Shown here: positions 11,836-24,544 of the stretch, piece by piece
Position numbering within the stretch: position 1 is the stretch's first letter
Layout of the letters: each line of letters opens with the position of its first letter
Translations under genes and position numbers: made by a program
The notes under the pieces: generated by a model
Seen by the model: only the letters and a program-made list of their open reading frames with translations
Told to the model about the DNA's origin: nothing
The model's database searches: none
NCBI GenBank assembly: GCA_050084985.1
Contig: JBITNC010000001.1
Span: 74,338,001 to 74,402,000, forward strand
From: Nageia nagi
Taxonomy: Eukaryota; Pinophyta
DNA: 64,000 bases
Direction of reading: 5' to 3'

Positions 11836-12718
11836 TGTAGACACCCAAAAATGACCCTTCTTTTGATAAAAAAAGGAATAATAAAAAATAAATGTAAATT
11901 AAATAATTTTACTATAGTCATCTAAATGTCAATTCCAAAAACCTAAACATTGGCAATTCACACAAATCATTGGCATTTGAACCTAAACATTGGTGACTCT
12001 AAAGTTAATAAAAAAATGGGAAAATTTAGGTGCCCAAGGAAATAACTAGTAGATCTTGGATAACTTATTCTTGATTCTACACCCTCCACACATGTATAAA
12101 TGCTGTGATAAGGCTAGATGTGCTTTTTTATCCATTCCTTGCCTCCAAAATGGTAACTTTGGCCATCCCAAAATTTTATAAATTAAATCTTATTCTAAGG
12201 AGAAAGGGATCCAAATTTTATGCAATGATACTTTGCTAAAATAGATTTAGACTTATAGTAGGTAATTTTATTACATTTTTTCCATACTTTCATGCTTTAT
12301 TTATGTCATACTTTCATGCATGTTTAATTACGTGAGTAGGTACATTTGATATATTCCCTTTTTGCATATGTACATGATTTATAGGTGCATGGTAGCTTGT
12401 TTAAGAATAAGAAAACCAAATAACTACTGAGAAATCAAAATCATCATCAACATTTTATTACAGGTTTTTGGAGATACTATTGAAAGCTTATAGATATCAA
12501 TACACTCATTCAGATGAGGCTCAAGGGAGCCTATATCTCCTTTCATTGTAATAAATAAAAGCCTTTACTATATAAGGCATTGTTATACATAACAAATCAA
12601 CATGAGATTTATCATTGTAAACTAATTATCGACGTCTATTCAAAATTTAATAAAAGAATTATTGTTGGTCATAACATGCTTTTTTTTCTTCTTGATAAGG
12701 ATTTTTTTGGGTAGTACA
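11836..12718 (+). repeat. Element C 5' LTR
   Basis: Begins TGTAGACACCC and ends gggtagtaca. It aligns throughout with 42500-43393. Near its start it carries four copies of a short motif like 'cattggcaattc' about 22 bases apart. The related LTRs of D and of 54072-54893 share the general design. Confidence 0.9.
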
Positions 12719-12742
12719 TTCTAGTCCTAGAAGGAGGGCACC
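12719..12742 (+). other. Degenerate primer-binding site of element C
   Basis: Sequence next to the LTR is ttctagtcctagaaggaggg. The same place in D reads ttttggcactagaatgatga. The two align, suggesting a common site that began TTTTGGC(G/A)CTAGAAGGAGG (inference). The tRNA is not identified. Confidence 0.5.
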
Positions 12743-13192
12743 TTGCACATAAACTACATCAAAAATAAGGCATAGGGGTGTTTTCTATATTTCAATGTTC
12801 ATTTTGGTATCTTGTACTTTATGGTATTATTACTAATTGTGTGTTGTTTCTATGTTTTTTATTTGATATGTATGTTGTGTAAATACTAATGACCTAGAAT
12901 TGTATGCCAATGACTTAAGAGAAACACCAGCAATTGGGAATTAAAAGTGTGAAATACCAATGATAAAAAATAAAGGGTATACATTTCAACTTTTGTCAAT
13001 TCAAAAGTGTAAATTAGGCACTAAAATGGAAAATGGAAAGAAACACCTTTTCTATGATTTCTTTGCTCAAATTGCATATAGGAAGGGTAGATGAATATTT
13101 AGGTAACATGCATTATTTTGCTTTATTTTTAGTAAATTCAATGAATATCATTTATATCTATTTGTTTTAGGTAGGGAGAGTACTAAAAAATT

Positions 13193-13276
13193 CACCTAAA
13201 ATTTTCCATTATACCCACTTATGCTCTCCCTTTGCATCGAAAGGTGATCTTAGGTGATAAGAATGGGTGTAATAGG
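13193..13276 (+). promoter_or_regulatory. Conserved inverted-repeat block in the leader of C
   Basis: Four arms appear in the order cacctaa (13193), ccattataccca (13206), ttaggtg (13250), tgggtgtaatagg (13264). Arm 1 pairs with arm 3 and arm 2 with arm 4, a crossing pattern. The same arms in the same order occur in D. It may be an RNA structure for packaging or translation (inference). Confidence 0.5.
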
Positions 13277-13471
13277 AAAAGAGTAAATGAACCTTTTTTT
13301 TACTTCATCTAATTAAGATTGGTAATGAATTCTCATTAAATTACTTTCATACTTGGAAGGAAGAATTAACTTTCATTAAGAATGGAAGAATGGAATGAAT
13401 ATATGGTTAATTTACCAAGGTTGAGGTATATTAAAATATATTAAATAGGTTAATTGATTGGGTGGGCACTT

Positions 13472-13670
13472 ACCTTCACACTAATACTCTTCCTATATTC
13501 CTTACCACTTTTAAAGGAGGTTGAAGGATTGTGACTCAAAGAGGAGTTAAAGATTTTCATCTAAAGGAAACTTATTTCATATTAATACTCTTTCTATCTA
13601 CCTTACCACTCCAAAAGGAGGTTCAAGGATTGTGACTTGAAGAGGAGTTAAAGAATATCATTTAAGGTAA
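13472..13670 (+). repeat. Two tandem 101-bp units in the leader of C
   Basis: Each unit has 'ttaatactct', 'ccttaccac', 'aaaggaggtt', 'aaggattgtgact' and 'gaggagttaaaga'. D carries the same pair at about 26370-26570 with the same period, so the duplication predates the split of C and D. Confidence 0.75.
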
Positions 13671-14559
13671 TTTACACTCACTTAATGGCTTCTTACATGT
13701 CTCACTTTACCTCTTTAAAAGTAGGTCAAAGGTAGATATGACTAGTAAGAAGTGGTAAATGAACATCACATAGACACTTCCACACTTGGAAGGAGTAAAT
13801 GAATTTCATTAAGCATTGGTTAAAGAATTATGATAAAAGGGTAATGAATATCATCGGTTGGATTAAGACTCATTAATTAAAATATTACTTTTTTCACATT
13901 AAATAAAACATAATCAAAGGACATGTATGTTGAGTTAGGTTTTAGTGATCATGAGTTCTTTTACTTGTTAAATATATATTCATGAAACCTTCTAAAATAA
14001 ACATCAATGAGTTGGAGGTGATTATCAACCATTTATTGTTATATTTCTTATGTACCCACCAACAATACCATAAGTTGTAAAGCCAAAACCTAGAAATGAA
14101 TATCAAGTTTATAGGATAGAAGTCATCACTTTTCACCAAGAAACTATAAATAAGGAGGCTATGCTTAGATTCTACTATCAAGATAGTCTTCAGTGACATT
14201 TCTCGCATACCATTGTACTAAGGGGACCACTATAGATACCAATTCAATACTTCATCATAGATTACCTATATAATTTTAGCCTACCCTTATTTAAATGCTA
14301 GACTAGAAAAAATAATCTAGGAAAATTAACAAGAATAAAATGAACAATTCACATCGCTTGTTAAGAAAGATTAATTCAATTTATCAACAATATTAGATAA
14401 GATAATCACACAAAATAGGTAAGTTTCTAAATAGGTTATTTGTGCATTTACTTCCTTTCTTGATAATATAAGTCAAAAATAAAAACATGGTTGCTATGAA
14501 TGATGTATGTTTTCTTTTATTTCTAGTTTAGAAAAAAATAATAATAGAACTAAAAATTA

Positions 14560-17010
14560 CAAGGCCCCAAAAACAAAAGATAATAGTTAACACTCATTCT
14601 CAAATGCTCACCAACAATGAGAGCCTTATGATGAAACCTACCAAGAAAGACAACCTACTTATAGGTATCATAGATCTAGTAGAGATATATCAAGAAGAGA
14701 AACTCCTTGAGAAATAGATGATACCTTAAACAAAGTAAGACAATGTTTAACATAATTAAGGATTCCTCATTCTTGTCATGCTTATAGTCTTTCATTAGAT
14801 TTAAATTATCTATCAAAAGATACAACAATAGGTAATGAGGAAGAAATAATTTTAAGAACTGTTATCCCATCACAAATGCATTTGGCTTATGCCATACTAC
14901 AAAAAGGTATTTTTAAAATTAAATATGATCATGTTATGTGTTACCTACTAGATGGATGTCTTGTTCAATCCTATATAATATGAGATGATTACACCCCTTC
15001 CACCATCTCTAGAGAGATGGAGGAGTTTGATGATATAATTGCTATACATATAGCCATTCTAATGTCCAAATCAAGGAGCCATCCTACAGTGTATAATGAT
15101 GCTTAGTATATTCTAAAAATACCACTCTGATGTCCAAATCAAGGAGCCATGCTAGGTTGTATAATGATGCTTAGTATATTCTAAAAATAAACACACCTAC
15201 TCCTAGGACTATTTTTTCTTCTCTTATTACTAACTACATAAACCCTAGTACTACCCATACCACCTCTAGAATGAGTCATATAATTCCTAAAAAAAACATA
15301 TAAGAAATCTAATTCTTTAAGGTATAAGGTAGAAGAGATACCATTGTATGCATCTAAACGAATCTAGAATCAAGAATAGCTTTAGGCTAACCAAAAAGTT
15401 GTTTTATATAAACTTGATATACAAAAATAAAATAAACCTCGAGGATTGGGGAAAAACCCATGTTTATAAACACAACATATGTTTGATGCATATCAAAGTA
15501 GAACATCAATAAGGAAGCCTAATAAAGAATAGGTTCAAACTCAACTTTAGAATAGATATAATCAAATTTTAGCAAATAATAGGAAGTTACCATCTAAATC
15601 AAGATCCTTATCTCCTCAAATTCATAGAACCCATGCATATCAAAAACTTTGCTTACCTAGAATAAGGGAAGCACCACATGAGCATTAACAACTTCTAAGA
15701 TCCCCTTTACCTTAGGCCAGACATGAGGTTCAAAAACATTATGCTCCTAAACCTTTATATCAATAGGGGAAACAATAATTGCCTCCACATCAAGCTCTTC
15801 CACATTCTCAACCATATAATAAAAATTATTATGGTGACCAAACATCTTCTAAAAGAAGTTACCAATCATTCTCAATAATTAAATAAATAAAAGGTAATAG
15901 GGATAGTAAACATCTTATCTTACATATGCAACCAAGTAATGACTTTGACAAAATATTAATAGAGATTGAAAAAATGTTATATCAATAAAACAATCATAAA
16001 GTATCTTATGAAATAATTTGTAATGAGTACATACACACAAGTGTTCCTAAGATGGATATCCCTTTCAAATTTAAAATTTCAAAGATCAAATCTTTCAAGG
16101 GAAAGTGGGATCCTAAAGAGAATTTAATATGCTTTAAATATTCAAGTTACATAATATCTAATAATTATGCTTTGATGTTGCATATCTTTACTATGATACT
16201 TGTTGGATAAGTAATGGATTGGTACAATAACTGAATTGAACATAGCATCACATCATATGTGCAATTGGCTAATTTTTTCTTAGAATAATTTAGGATAAAC
16301 ATTAAAGATAAAACCTCCATAACTGATCTCACAAGATTATAAAAATTCTAGGATGAAATAATTACATAATTTATTTCAAGATGGAGGGTGATTTTAACAA
16401 GCATGCTTTATACCTAACCTCAAGAAGAACTAGCTAAAATATTTAGTAAAAGTTATCTAAGACCTATTACTAGTACCTTATTGATTTAGTAGCAAAATAC
16501 ATTTGTGGAAGCAATCTCTCAAGGTGTTGTAATAAAAAAGTTAAAATCTAGGATGGAGAACTAAAAGGTAAAAAAGAAAGAACCTTATGTTAGAAATAAA
16601 AATCAAGAAAAATAATCAATAAAACCAATGCCTACTAATAAAGTTTCTTATCTTAAATATGGAGAACCAAACCCTCTATAAAACATACCTATTCCAAAAA
16701 ATTAGGAGAAAAATTTTAGGCCACCACCTAGAAAGTTTACTCACTTGACTGAATCACTTTATGGTATTTTGCAAAAATTAATGGATCACCAAATGATTAC
16801 ATTACTTAAAATATGACCTAAAAGATCTAATGCAAGAGATATTATATAGTAAAATGAGAATGATTATTATGATTTCCATCATCAAAAGGGTCATACTATA
16901 GGTAAATGTAGAACATTACATCATAAGGTTCAAGATTTGATTGATCAAGGAAGATTATAGGTAGATAACCCATTTAATATCCCTAATCAAAATCTATAAA
17001 TATATCAAAA
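14560..17010 (+). pseudogene. Gag of element C
   Basis: Heavily broken. The core at about 16025-16560 reads 'ISKIKSFKGKWDPKENL', then W-Y-N, a leucine-rich stretch and 'PQEELAKIFSKSYL', the pattern of Ty3/gypsy capsid. A Tat-type zinc knuckle follows at about 16868-16920 (FHHQKGHTIGKC). The N-terminal part, 14560-16000, is a long Gln/Arg/Pro-rich extension. A 66-bp stretch is duplicated in tandem at 15061-15192, shifting the frame. Confidence 0.75.
15061..15192 (+). repeat. 66-bp tandem duplication inside C gag
   Basis: The block 'tgtccaaatcaaggagccat' to 'gcttagtatattctaaaaat' occurs twice, head to tail, with a few differences. D has no matching duplication that I can see, so it probably arose after C inserted. 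Confidence 0.85.
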
Positions 17011-17249
17011 TCCACTTCTTCAACACTAAGCTAATACCATAGCATCATATTCACATAAAATTCAAGTAATGTATAAAGGATTTTAGGATGCTTCTAGTTT
17101 TGTTTCCATCATAAGTATAACCACAAGAGTCCAAAGGGCATAAGGAAGATAAGATGATATTCCTAACAATCAAATAAATGATGGTGTTGTACAACCAAAT
17201 ATACCTAGATCCCAACCTTCTAAGGTTTCAATAAAAGGATCTTTACAAC

Positions 17250-17930
17250 ATCAATTTAGAAAAAACTCATAAGTAAAGATGTATTTGTTTAAGTTACTAC
17301 AACAATCCAAAGATCATAGGGAAGCTATGAACTAACTATTGCAAATAATCAAGCTAGACATCAATGAACTTAAAAGCTTTGTATCTTTTGTAGGGAGTAT
17401 TAAGATAAGCCAAAAGCCTATTATTACCTTTTATGATCATGAAGTTAGGCAATTAAACTATTCACAAGAAAAATATCCTCCATTACATATTGTATCCAAA
17501 ATAGATGGCATGGATTTTAAGGAAATATTAACAGATCAAGGTTCTATAATAAATATGATTTTCAAAACTACCTATAAGAACTTGACTCTCCCTTTTTCAC
17601 ATATATGTGCACATTATTTACAACTAAGATATTTCAATGATAGTTTATGCTCAACAATGAGATCTCTCTCATTGCCTATTACTATAGGATCTAAAATAGT
17701 ACAAACATTATTACAAGTTATTAAATGAGATATAATGAAATACAACCTACTCTTCAGGAGACCTTGGATTAAAGACATGCAATGTGTCCCATCAACATAT
17801 CATAACTATCTAAAATATATTCATGATGGGGTGGTACATTATGTACTTGGAGATGAAAATTCATACTCCCATTGCAATTACACTCATCTTTTAAGAGAAA
17901 TTGCTTTACCTTCTACTCATTAGTTTACAT
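17250..17930 (+). pseudogene. Aspartic protease region of element C
   Basis: ORF 17339-17728 (129 aa) has 'FKEILTDQGSIINMIF', the place of the catalytic D-(S/T)-G, here D-Q-G, and later a 'LPITIGSKIVQTLLQVI' strand. ORF 17735-17923 goes on with 'YNLLFRRPWIKDMQCVPSTY', matching the YNxLLGRPWI signature after gypsy protease. A stop at 17726 and a short gap separate the two. Protease would cut the Gag-Pol polyprotein. Confidence 0.85.
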
Positions 17931-19000
17931 CGCCTATAGTTCCAAAAAGAGTGTCAATAGTAGATATTGAGAAGAAATATTCTTCTCTAAGTTCATTTAA
18001 AGGGAAAGATCCAATTGATATTGAAATACCCCATACACCAAATATTAACAAGGATCCATTACCAAAAATAAAATTGACACTCCAAGAAAAGCAAACATGG
18101 GAAGAAAGAGCATGAAGGTTAGATTAAGTAAGCAAAGCCTCATCATCAAAAGCATCTTGTCCAATTAATGCATCACATAATAATAGCATAATAAAATATG
18201 AACTATCTAATATCTATCATGTGACTATAAGATTAACATATTATGGAATAAGGGAGTTTTTCATTGATGATGTCATCTTTAATATTCTCACAACTAAAGA
18301 AATAGGAAGACCTAAGAGTCTCCTAGTGTAGTAGGGAAATTAATACCATTGGGGCAATTACCTAACCAAACACTTTTTGTATATCATGGTCCATTAGAAC
18401 CACCTATCCTCCATTCACCTCAATCCAACAAGGGTATATTTTGTGATTCATTAGAATCCTAATCACTAGAAATAAGATAATTCATACAAAGATACTTTAA
18501 TAAATGTCAGTGGAAAGGACAAGGTTTATGATGATATGAATAAAGACCTAGGTATATCATTGATATTCATTATTAATTGCCTAGTGATAAGATAGGACCA
18601 GTTTATAAGAATAAAAATCAAGGAGTATCTAGTTGCAAGAAAACTTAACTAGAATAAGAACTCAAAACATTTAAAAATTCATTTGAAACACCTAAATGGA
18701 TGATAAAACAATATGATATGAAGTCTATAACATTATCCTTAGGAGGATTATTTTCTGATATCCTAATTAATATGGTAAAAAATATGAAAATATATGATAA
18801 TCACATGCATAAAATGGACTTTGATTGGTATGGAAGTGATGAGTTTGATACAATAGGCTTATTAACTTCAAGTGGCTCTTCCTCATACTTTCTGGTAGAT
18901 GATGAAACTATAGACTTTAAATTGATTCCTAAATAACATACAGTCCAAGAATTCTAAGACATAGATACAATCTTACAAACTTTAGACTTGAATATCAATA
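17931..19000 (+). pseudogene. Linker between protease and RT in element C
   Basis: Low-identity coding remnant. ORF 18700-18936 (78 aa) is acidic and Ser-rich with no domain I recognise. Tat elements usually have a long variable linker here, so I treat the stretch as part of pol. Confidence 0.5.
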
Positions 19001-20130
19001 CTACATTAGAAGACCAATATGAAGGAGAGGATGAAGAATACAATACAAATGATAATAATTGGATTCCAATACCCAACCAATTTGAAGAAGGATCTCACAT
19101 GTTAATTGAAGAAACCATTGATGTTGAATTAAGTGATGATCCTAACAACACTAAAATCATTCTATTAGGAAAATCCCTTACAAAAAATGAAAGAAAAGAG
19201 TTCATCATAATACTCAAAGAAAAAGAAGAAATATTTCCATGGTCATATACCAATATGCCTAGAATTGATCCTAACTTAGTAGTGCATAATTTTGGTATAA
19301 AGGAGGATGCAAAACTTGTTAAATAGAAGTTACAAAAAATGAATCCTACAATTTCCCTAATGATAAAATAAGAGTTGCAAAAGCTTTTGGAAGTTAAGTT
19401 TATCCATTCCATTGATTACTCTGAATGGATTTCTAATATGGTACTAGTTAAAAAATGCATTGGGAAGATTCAAATATGTACAAACTTTAGATACCTAAAT
19501 AAAGCATATCATAAATATGACTTTCTCCTAACAAACATATATAGCTTAGTCAATTATACTATAGGACATGAAATGTTATCACTCATGGATGGGGTTTCAA
19601 GATACAACCAAATTAAAGTGGCATCCAAATACCAACATAAAATTGCATTCATAACACTTTGGGAAAAATTCTATTATAAAGTAATGCCTTTTGGATTGAA
19701 AAATATTTGAGGTACCTATCAAAAAGCCATGACATACATTTTTCATGATTACATGCATTAAATTATAGAGTATTACATAGATGATGTATTGGTTAAATCA
19801 AAAATATGAGAAGATCATCTTAAAGTACTCATAAAAATATTTGATCAATTACTAGAAAATAAGTTCTAATTGAACCCAAAGAAATATGTTTTTGGAGTAA
19901 TATATAGGAAATTATTAGGTTTTATCATCTCTATGTGAGGAATTGAGGTAGATCCTAACAAGATAAAAGTGATAACAAATATGTTACCCACCTCAAACAT
20001 AAAATAATTACAAATCCTACAAGGTAAGTTACAAGCCATAATACATTTTATTTCTCAGTTGTCAGAAAAATGTAAACTTTTTAATAAACTCTTCAAGAAG
20101 AGGTTACATTTCACTAGGGCAATGAATAAC
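19000..20130 (+). pseudogene. Reverse transcriptase of element C
   Basis: Open pieces 18988-19326 and 19375-19710 carry the RT entry 'KEEIFPWSYTNMPRIDP', the fingers 'SEWISNMVLVKK', 'QICTNFRYLNKAYHKYDF' and 'KVMPFGLKNI'. The active-site box 'YYIDDVLVKSK' is intact at about 19771-19803, then 'FGVIYRKLLGFIIS'. RT copies the element RNA into DNA. Several in-frame stops, for example at 19323-19325 and 19708-19710, make it non-functional. The minus ORF 19095-19412 is a shadow. Confidence 0.92.
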
Positions 20131-20159
20131 AAGAAGTGTTTGATGAAATAAAAATCTAT

Positions 20160-20560
20160 TTTCTTTCACCACCTATTTTAGTACCACCTAACCCTAGAGA
20201 ATTATTCTTGTTATATATATCTACCACAAAAATAGCCTTAGGAACTATGCTTCCACAAAATAATGAAAATAGTAAAGAACAAGCAATATGTTATCTTAGT
20301 TGAACTTTGGTTGGTTATGAGATCAAATACATATATTTAGAAAAGTTATGTTTAGTGGTAGTATTCGTAACTAAAATATTAAGACATTACATGCTAAACC
20401 ATACCATGTATGTATTTACCAAAGCAGATCCTTTAAAATATATGATGAATAAAATTTATCAAAATATAAGAACATCTAAATAGATCATGTATTTAACTAA
20501 GTTCGATTTACTCTTCATAAGTTAGAAATAAATCAAAGGATAAGTCATAGTTGACTATCT
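20160..20560 (+). pseudogene. First RNase H domain of element C
   Basis: Follows RT directly. Readable pieces are 'LLYISTTKIALGTMLPQNN', 'ICYLS' and 'ILRHYMLNHTMYVFTKADPL', the usual order of gypsy RNase H. The first catalytic Asp lies where 'YIST' is now read, so it appears lost. The enzyme would remove RNA from RNA-DNA hybrids. Confidence 0.75.
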
Positions 20561-20639
20561 CACTAAAGCACCATTACCGAATTATAATACACTCATCATA
20601 GAATTATCAAATGAAAATGTATTCCAATTAGACAAATTG

Positions 20640-21060
20640 GAAATTCCCACAGAATTTGAAGAAGATTGGGATATACTAATATTTTTTTATGGATCAAGAT
20701 GTGAATAAAGTGCAGGTGTGGGTGTTGTGTTTGTTACAACCCAAAGAGTTCCCATACCCTACTATTTTAAGCTTAACTTTCCATGTACAAATAGTAATAT
20801 TGATTATGAAGCTTTAATCTTAGATATAAATACAACCATAAAATTAAAGATAATAAAAGTTAAATTTATCAATGAATTGTTATTGATAGTAAACCAAGTT
20901 AAAGAAATCTTCTAGTGTAAAGAACCTTTGCTACAAAAATATAAGAAATTGGTAAATAGTATACTATCATCTTTCAAAAATTATGATTTAGAAGTAGCAC
21001 CATGATCAACTAATAGATTTGTCGATGTTATGGCTTTCATAGGATCTCTAATGCCCATGA
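20640..21060 (+). pseudogene. Second RNase H (aRH type) of element C
   Basis: Begins 'ILIFFYGSRCE*SAGVGVV' (catalytic Asp now Tyr), then ORF 20718-20915 with 'IPYYFKLNFPCTNSNIDYEA', the N-x-x-(A/D)-E-Y/D-Y-E-A box of the archaeal/plant-like RNase H, and ends in '...MAFIGSLMP'. A second RNase H before integrase defines the Tat branch. This is the main ground for the lineage call. Confidence 0.85.
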
Positions 21061-21099
21061 ACCCTAAAAAAAAAAATGCTACCTATTAAGATTGTTCAA

Positions 21100-22420
21100 A
21101 TCGCTTAATCATCAATAGAATCAAATGAAGTCAAATATGTAGTCTTATACATTACAATGAAAGACAAAAATTTGTGACATACTCAATTGTTTAAATTTCT
21201 AAGAGATGAGGTATTACCTAAAGATTTAACAAAATAATCTAGAAAGGAATTTAAGATAAAATCTTTTTACTTTTGCATGATAGAATATGTCCTATACCAT
21301 AGGGGTTTTGATGGGATATTACTCAAATGTTTAGAATGGGATGATTCACAAATAGCCATTTCATGCACACATGATGGAATTTGTGGAGGATACTTTAGTG
21401 GTTCTATAATTATAAAATGATTAATACATATGGGATACTACTAACTTACTATGGAATATGATTGTATGTAATATATTAAAAGGTGTTTTAAATATCAACA
21501 ACATGCCAATTTATTAAATAAACCTTTGCATACATTACAACCCATGCAATCATTGTAGGCATTCTCAAGATGGGTGTTAGATTTAATAGGTCAAATATCC
21601 CCTATTTCCTTAAGAGGTCACAAATTTATAATAACTGCTACTGAATATTTTATGAAATGGGTAGAAGTAATCCCTATGATTTCAACAAAAGGGTTGAAGA
21701 TAACAAAATTTATACAAAACCACATCATATTTCATTTTAGAATTTTTTCTCAAATCATCACTAATAATGGAAAAAAATTTAAAATTAAAGAAGTGTAATC
21801 TTTATGTAAAGAATATCATATCCAATTAAGCTTTTTGATGCCTTACTATTCCCAATAGAATGGTCAAGTTGAAGTCATAAACAAAACCATTCATAGTATG
21901 TTATTAATAATTATTAATGATTCCCATCAAGATTAGCATGTAAGGATTTCACATGCATTATGGGCTTATCAAACTAGTATTCAAACCCCTTTTTCCTTTG
22001 TATATGGGGAATAAGTAGTACTACCCTTAGATATAGAAATTTCTTCTCTATGAAATACCTTACAAGACTATATCACAGATGAATCAACTCATCAAATGAG
22101 ATTAGATCAATTACTACTTCTAGAGGAAATAAAAGAGGTAATGCTTTAGAACATCTACATACTTATAAAAATCATATTAAACAAGTTTTTGATAAAAGAG
22201 TCAAAATTCATGAATTTAATATAGGGGATTTAGTTTTAAAAGAAAACCAACAAACTTCTCAAATGGAATGACAACTTCATGATAATTGTTTTTCTAAATG
22301 ATTAGGACCTAAATAATTAAAATAAATTTTAGATCTAGAGCTTATCATTTAGTTGATATGGAAGGTAATGAAGAGTGTAAACCTATAAACATCATGCATC
22401 TTCATCATTCCTATAGTTAA
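21100..22420 (+). pseudogene. Integrase of element C
   Basis: The zinc finger region (H-x-H then C-x2-C) is at about 21360-21510, partly mutated. The core starts at 21574 with 'MLDLIGQISPISLRGHKF'. Its first Asp is present, the second lies in 'SQIITNNGKKF' with Asn in place of Asp (about 21760), and the Glu is in 'NGQVEVINK' at about 21860. 'ALWAYQTSIQTPFSFVYG' follows. The C-terminal part fades near 22400. Integrase would join the cDNA to the genome. Many stops. Confidence 0.88.
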
Positions 22421-22499
22421 TAAGCTTTTTAATTTATGATTGTATATATTATGAATAATCTTTTAGTTTAAATAAACAAAAATGCTTTCCTTAAACTTA

Positions 22500-24539
22500 T
22501 ACATAATTATTTGAAACAAAAACTGGCATCAAAAAAGAGAAAATGTGTCCATTTGTTTGTTAACCAAAGAAGCATTCAAAAAATATCTTGGTATAAAATA
22601 CTTAGATACTTGAGACATAGGGCTATAATAGAGTTATCCCAATATACTTGTCCTATAAATAAAAATTTTCTCTATCTACCTATTGACCTAGAAGTAATCC
22701 TAGCCTTAAAACTCTTTTGCAAAAGATATCAAGGGTGGGATATAAGCATTTGAGGAATTAACTTGGATATCTACATATACAAAGCCATGTATTACCTAAG
22801 TTATGCACATTAGTTCAACCAAGTTTGCATCATAAACTTGTTATGTGGATACTAGCCCACATCAACCCCTAGGATAATAGTTGATTACTTCTTTAAGAAT
22901 TGGATCCAAAATAGAATAATTAATACCTATCCAAATGAGAATTTCCTATTCACATGGGTAGATCAAATGATAAGAGACTTGTGTTATCATAAAATGGTCT
23001 ATGATTTTTATATGGTGTTTTTCTATAAGCGTCAACAATCAATTAGATGTATGCAATAAATTGATCAATAATTTTCTTGAATTAGGTCAAGATTCCACAA
23101 TCCTCCTCTATGTAATAGATAAAATTTAATGCTAAGAAGACCAAAAGCTAATGAAAAAATATAATTATGATTTAATCTCATAAATCATGATTTTGTTTAT
23201 AGATACCTACAAGATCGCTACATGCAAACATTGCAAAAGTGTCATTACATTGAGATAGCTCATTTCTTCACTTTACCAAATGAAATTCAAGAAATTATAA
23301 CCATGAATTATTACAAATAGTGAAGAACTAATGCATAGGATTTAGAAATTGATAACCTTAAAGAAACCATCAAACTAGAAGCAAAGGAAATATGGATGGA
23401 AGTTGAATCCTTAACAAATTGGATCCATCTATTTTGATTACATTTGCATTGTGGGAAACCTTGGATCATGTTAAATTATGTTAATCATATGACCCTTTTG
23501 TGTTATGGGAGATCAGTCTCTATAACTAATGTTATCAATGATTTAGTACTTAAGTGTAATACCCATTCAATTTTGTAAAATGAAATTATATATGATCATA
23601 GTTCATTATTTAGTAAAACTTATTTTGTAAATAATCCTACCAATGCAAAACCAAGGTTTGAAAGATCTATTTAACATCTTAATCAAAGGAGAAATGAGGT
23701 GATGCATAAACCTATAAAAAGTGAGATTATCAAATATCTCATAGAGAGCATGATCCCCCTTACACCACTACTTTCCCTTGAGTCTCCATAGTCCTTAAGA
23801 ATTCCATTTCATCTTCCACTTCCTGAATATGATGAGGTATCAACATCATCAGCCATGCCAAAATTCATCATTAAAAAGTTCAATTATCATCCCTCAATCT
23901 TACCTCTTGTTTTATATCTAGTTCATTATCAACCATCCATTATAGGATTAGGACCTACCCATTTTGTAGTACAACCTCTATACTTTTACTTCTTGGATCA
24001 TAAAGGTTGAGTTATTTGTAAAAAATAAGGTGGTCATTATCACTTTGGAGTTGTAAAGAATTTTTCTTCCTAATAAAAATAAAATTATCAAATAATCATC
24101 AAGTACATGCATGAATAAAAATTATAAAAATATTTCAAATATTCAAAAAATTAATAATAATAGTCTTTTTAAATGAATATAAATGTATGTATATATGATT
24201 TGTCTTTAAAAACTTTATACAAGTTCTTAAAAACCTATATATGACATTGCAAGTGGTTGATTGTACTTTACATACATCAAGCATCATGAGTCATCTACAT
24301 TATATTAGTCTTGTCACCAATCAATAAGAGGGGTTTTCACATTATAATGCCCCTAACCCATGGGAAATGTCATCCCTTTGTATCTCACAATCACCTTATA
24401 TAATTCCTAGTGACTTAAAAGATCTTGTCCATGCCCTAGAATTAAAGAAAGATCAATTCAATCAGTTGCTTAAATGTATACAATATAAAATTTTATCCAT
24501 GGTAGCCTTAACCACTACATTAGATAAATATGATCATGC
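22500..24539 (+). pseudogene. Unrecognised ORF after integrase in element C, first part
   Basis: Downstream of integrase a long degenerate coding region remains. ORF 22511-22753 (80 aa) starts 'MKQKLASKKRKCVHLFVNQR', and 'YLSYAHYFNQVCIINLLCGY' follows at about 22788. Pieces at about 23660-24000 include 'LDHKG*VICKK*GGHYHFG', a possible zinc-binding pair whose second Cys is gone. ORF 24367-24549 leads into the D insertion. I recognise no family; no clear signal peptide or membrane span that would make it env. It is absent from D. Confidence 0.55.
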
Positions 24540-24544
24540 CTATA
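24540..24544. repeat. Target-site duplication CTATA, left side of element D
   Basis: CTATA before the D 5' LTR is matched by CTATG at 37732-37736 after the 3' LTR, with one change. The coding frame of the interrupted C ORF continues when D and one copy are discounted. Confidence 0.85.

Larger units (their letters stand above)
12743..14500 (+). other. Long untranslated leader of element C
   Basis: No coding frame. It is collinear with the leader of D (25626-27400), including a conserved inverted-repeat block at 13193-13276 and a 101-bp tandem duplication at about 13472-13670. Long leaders are typical of Tat/Ogre elements. The minus ORF at 13942-14208 lies inside it and has no counterpart in D, so I do not call it a gene. 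Confidence 0.75.

Noticed and set aside
13942-14208. Minus-strand ORF of 88 aa in the leader of C
   Set aside because: The collinear leader of D (about 26820-27090) does not keep this frame.
15061-15192. Tandem 66-bp pair considered as the start of a satellite
   Set aside because: Only two units, inside gag; a simple local duplication.
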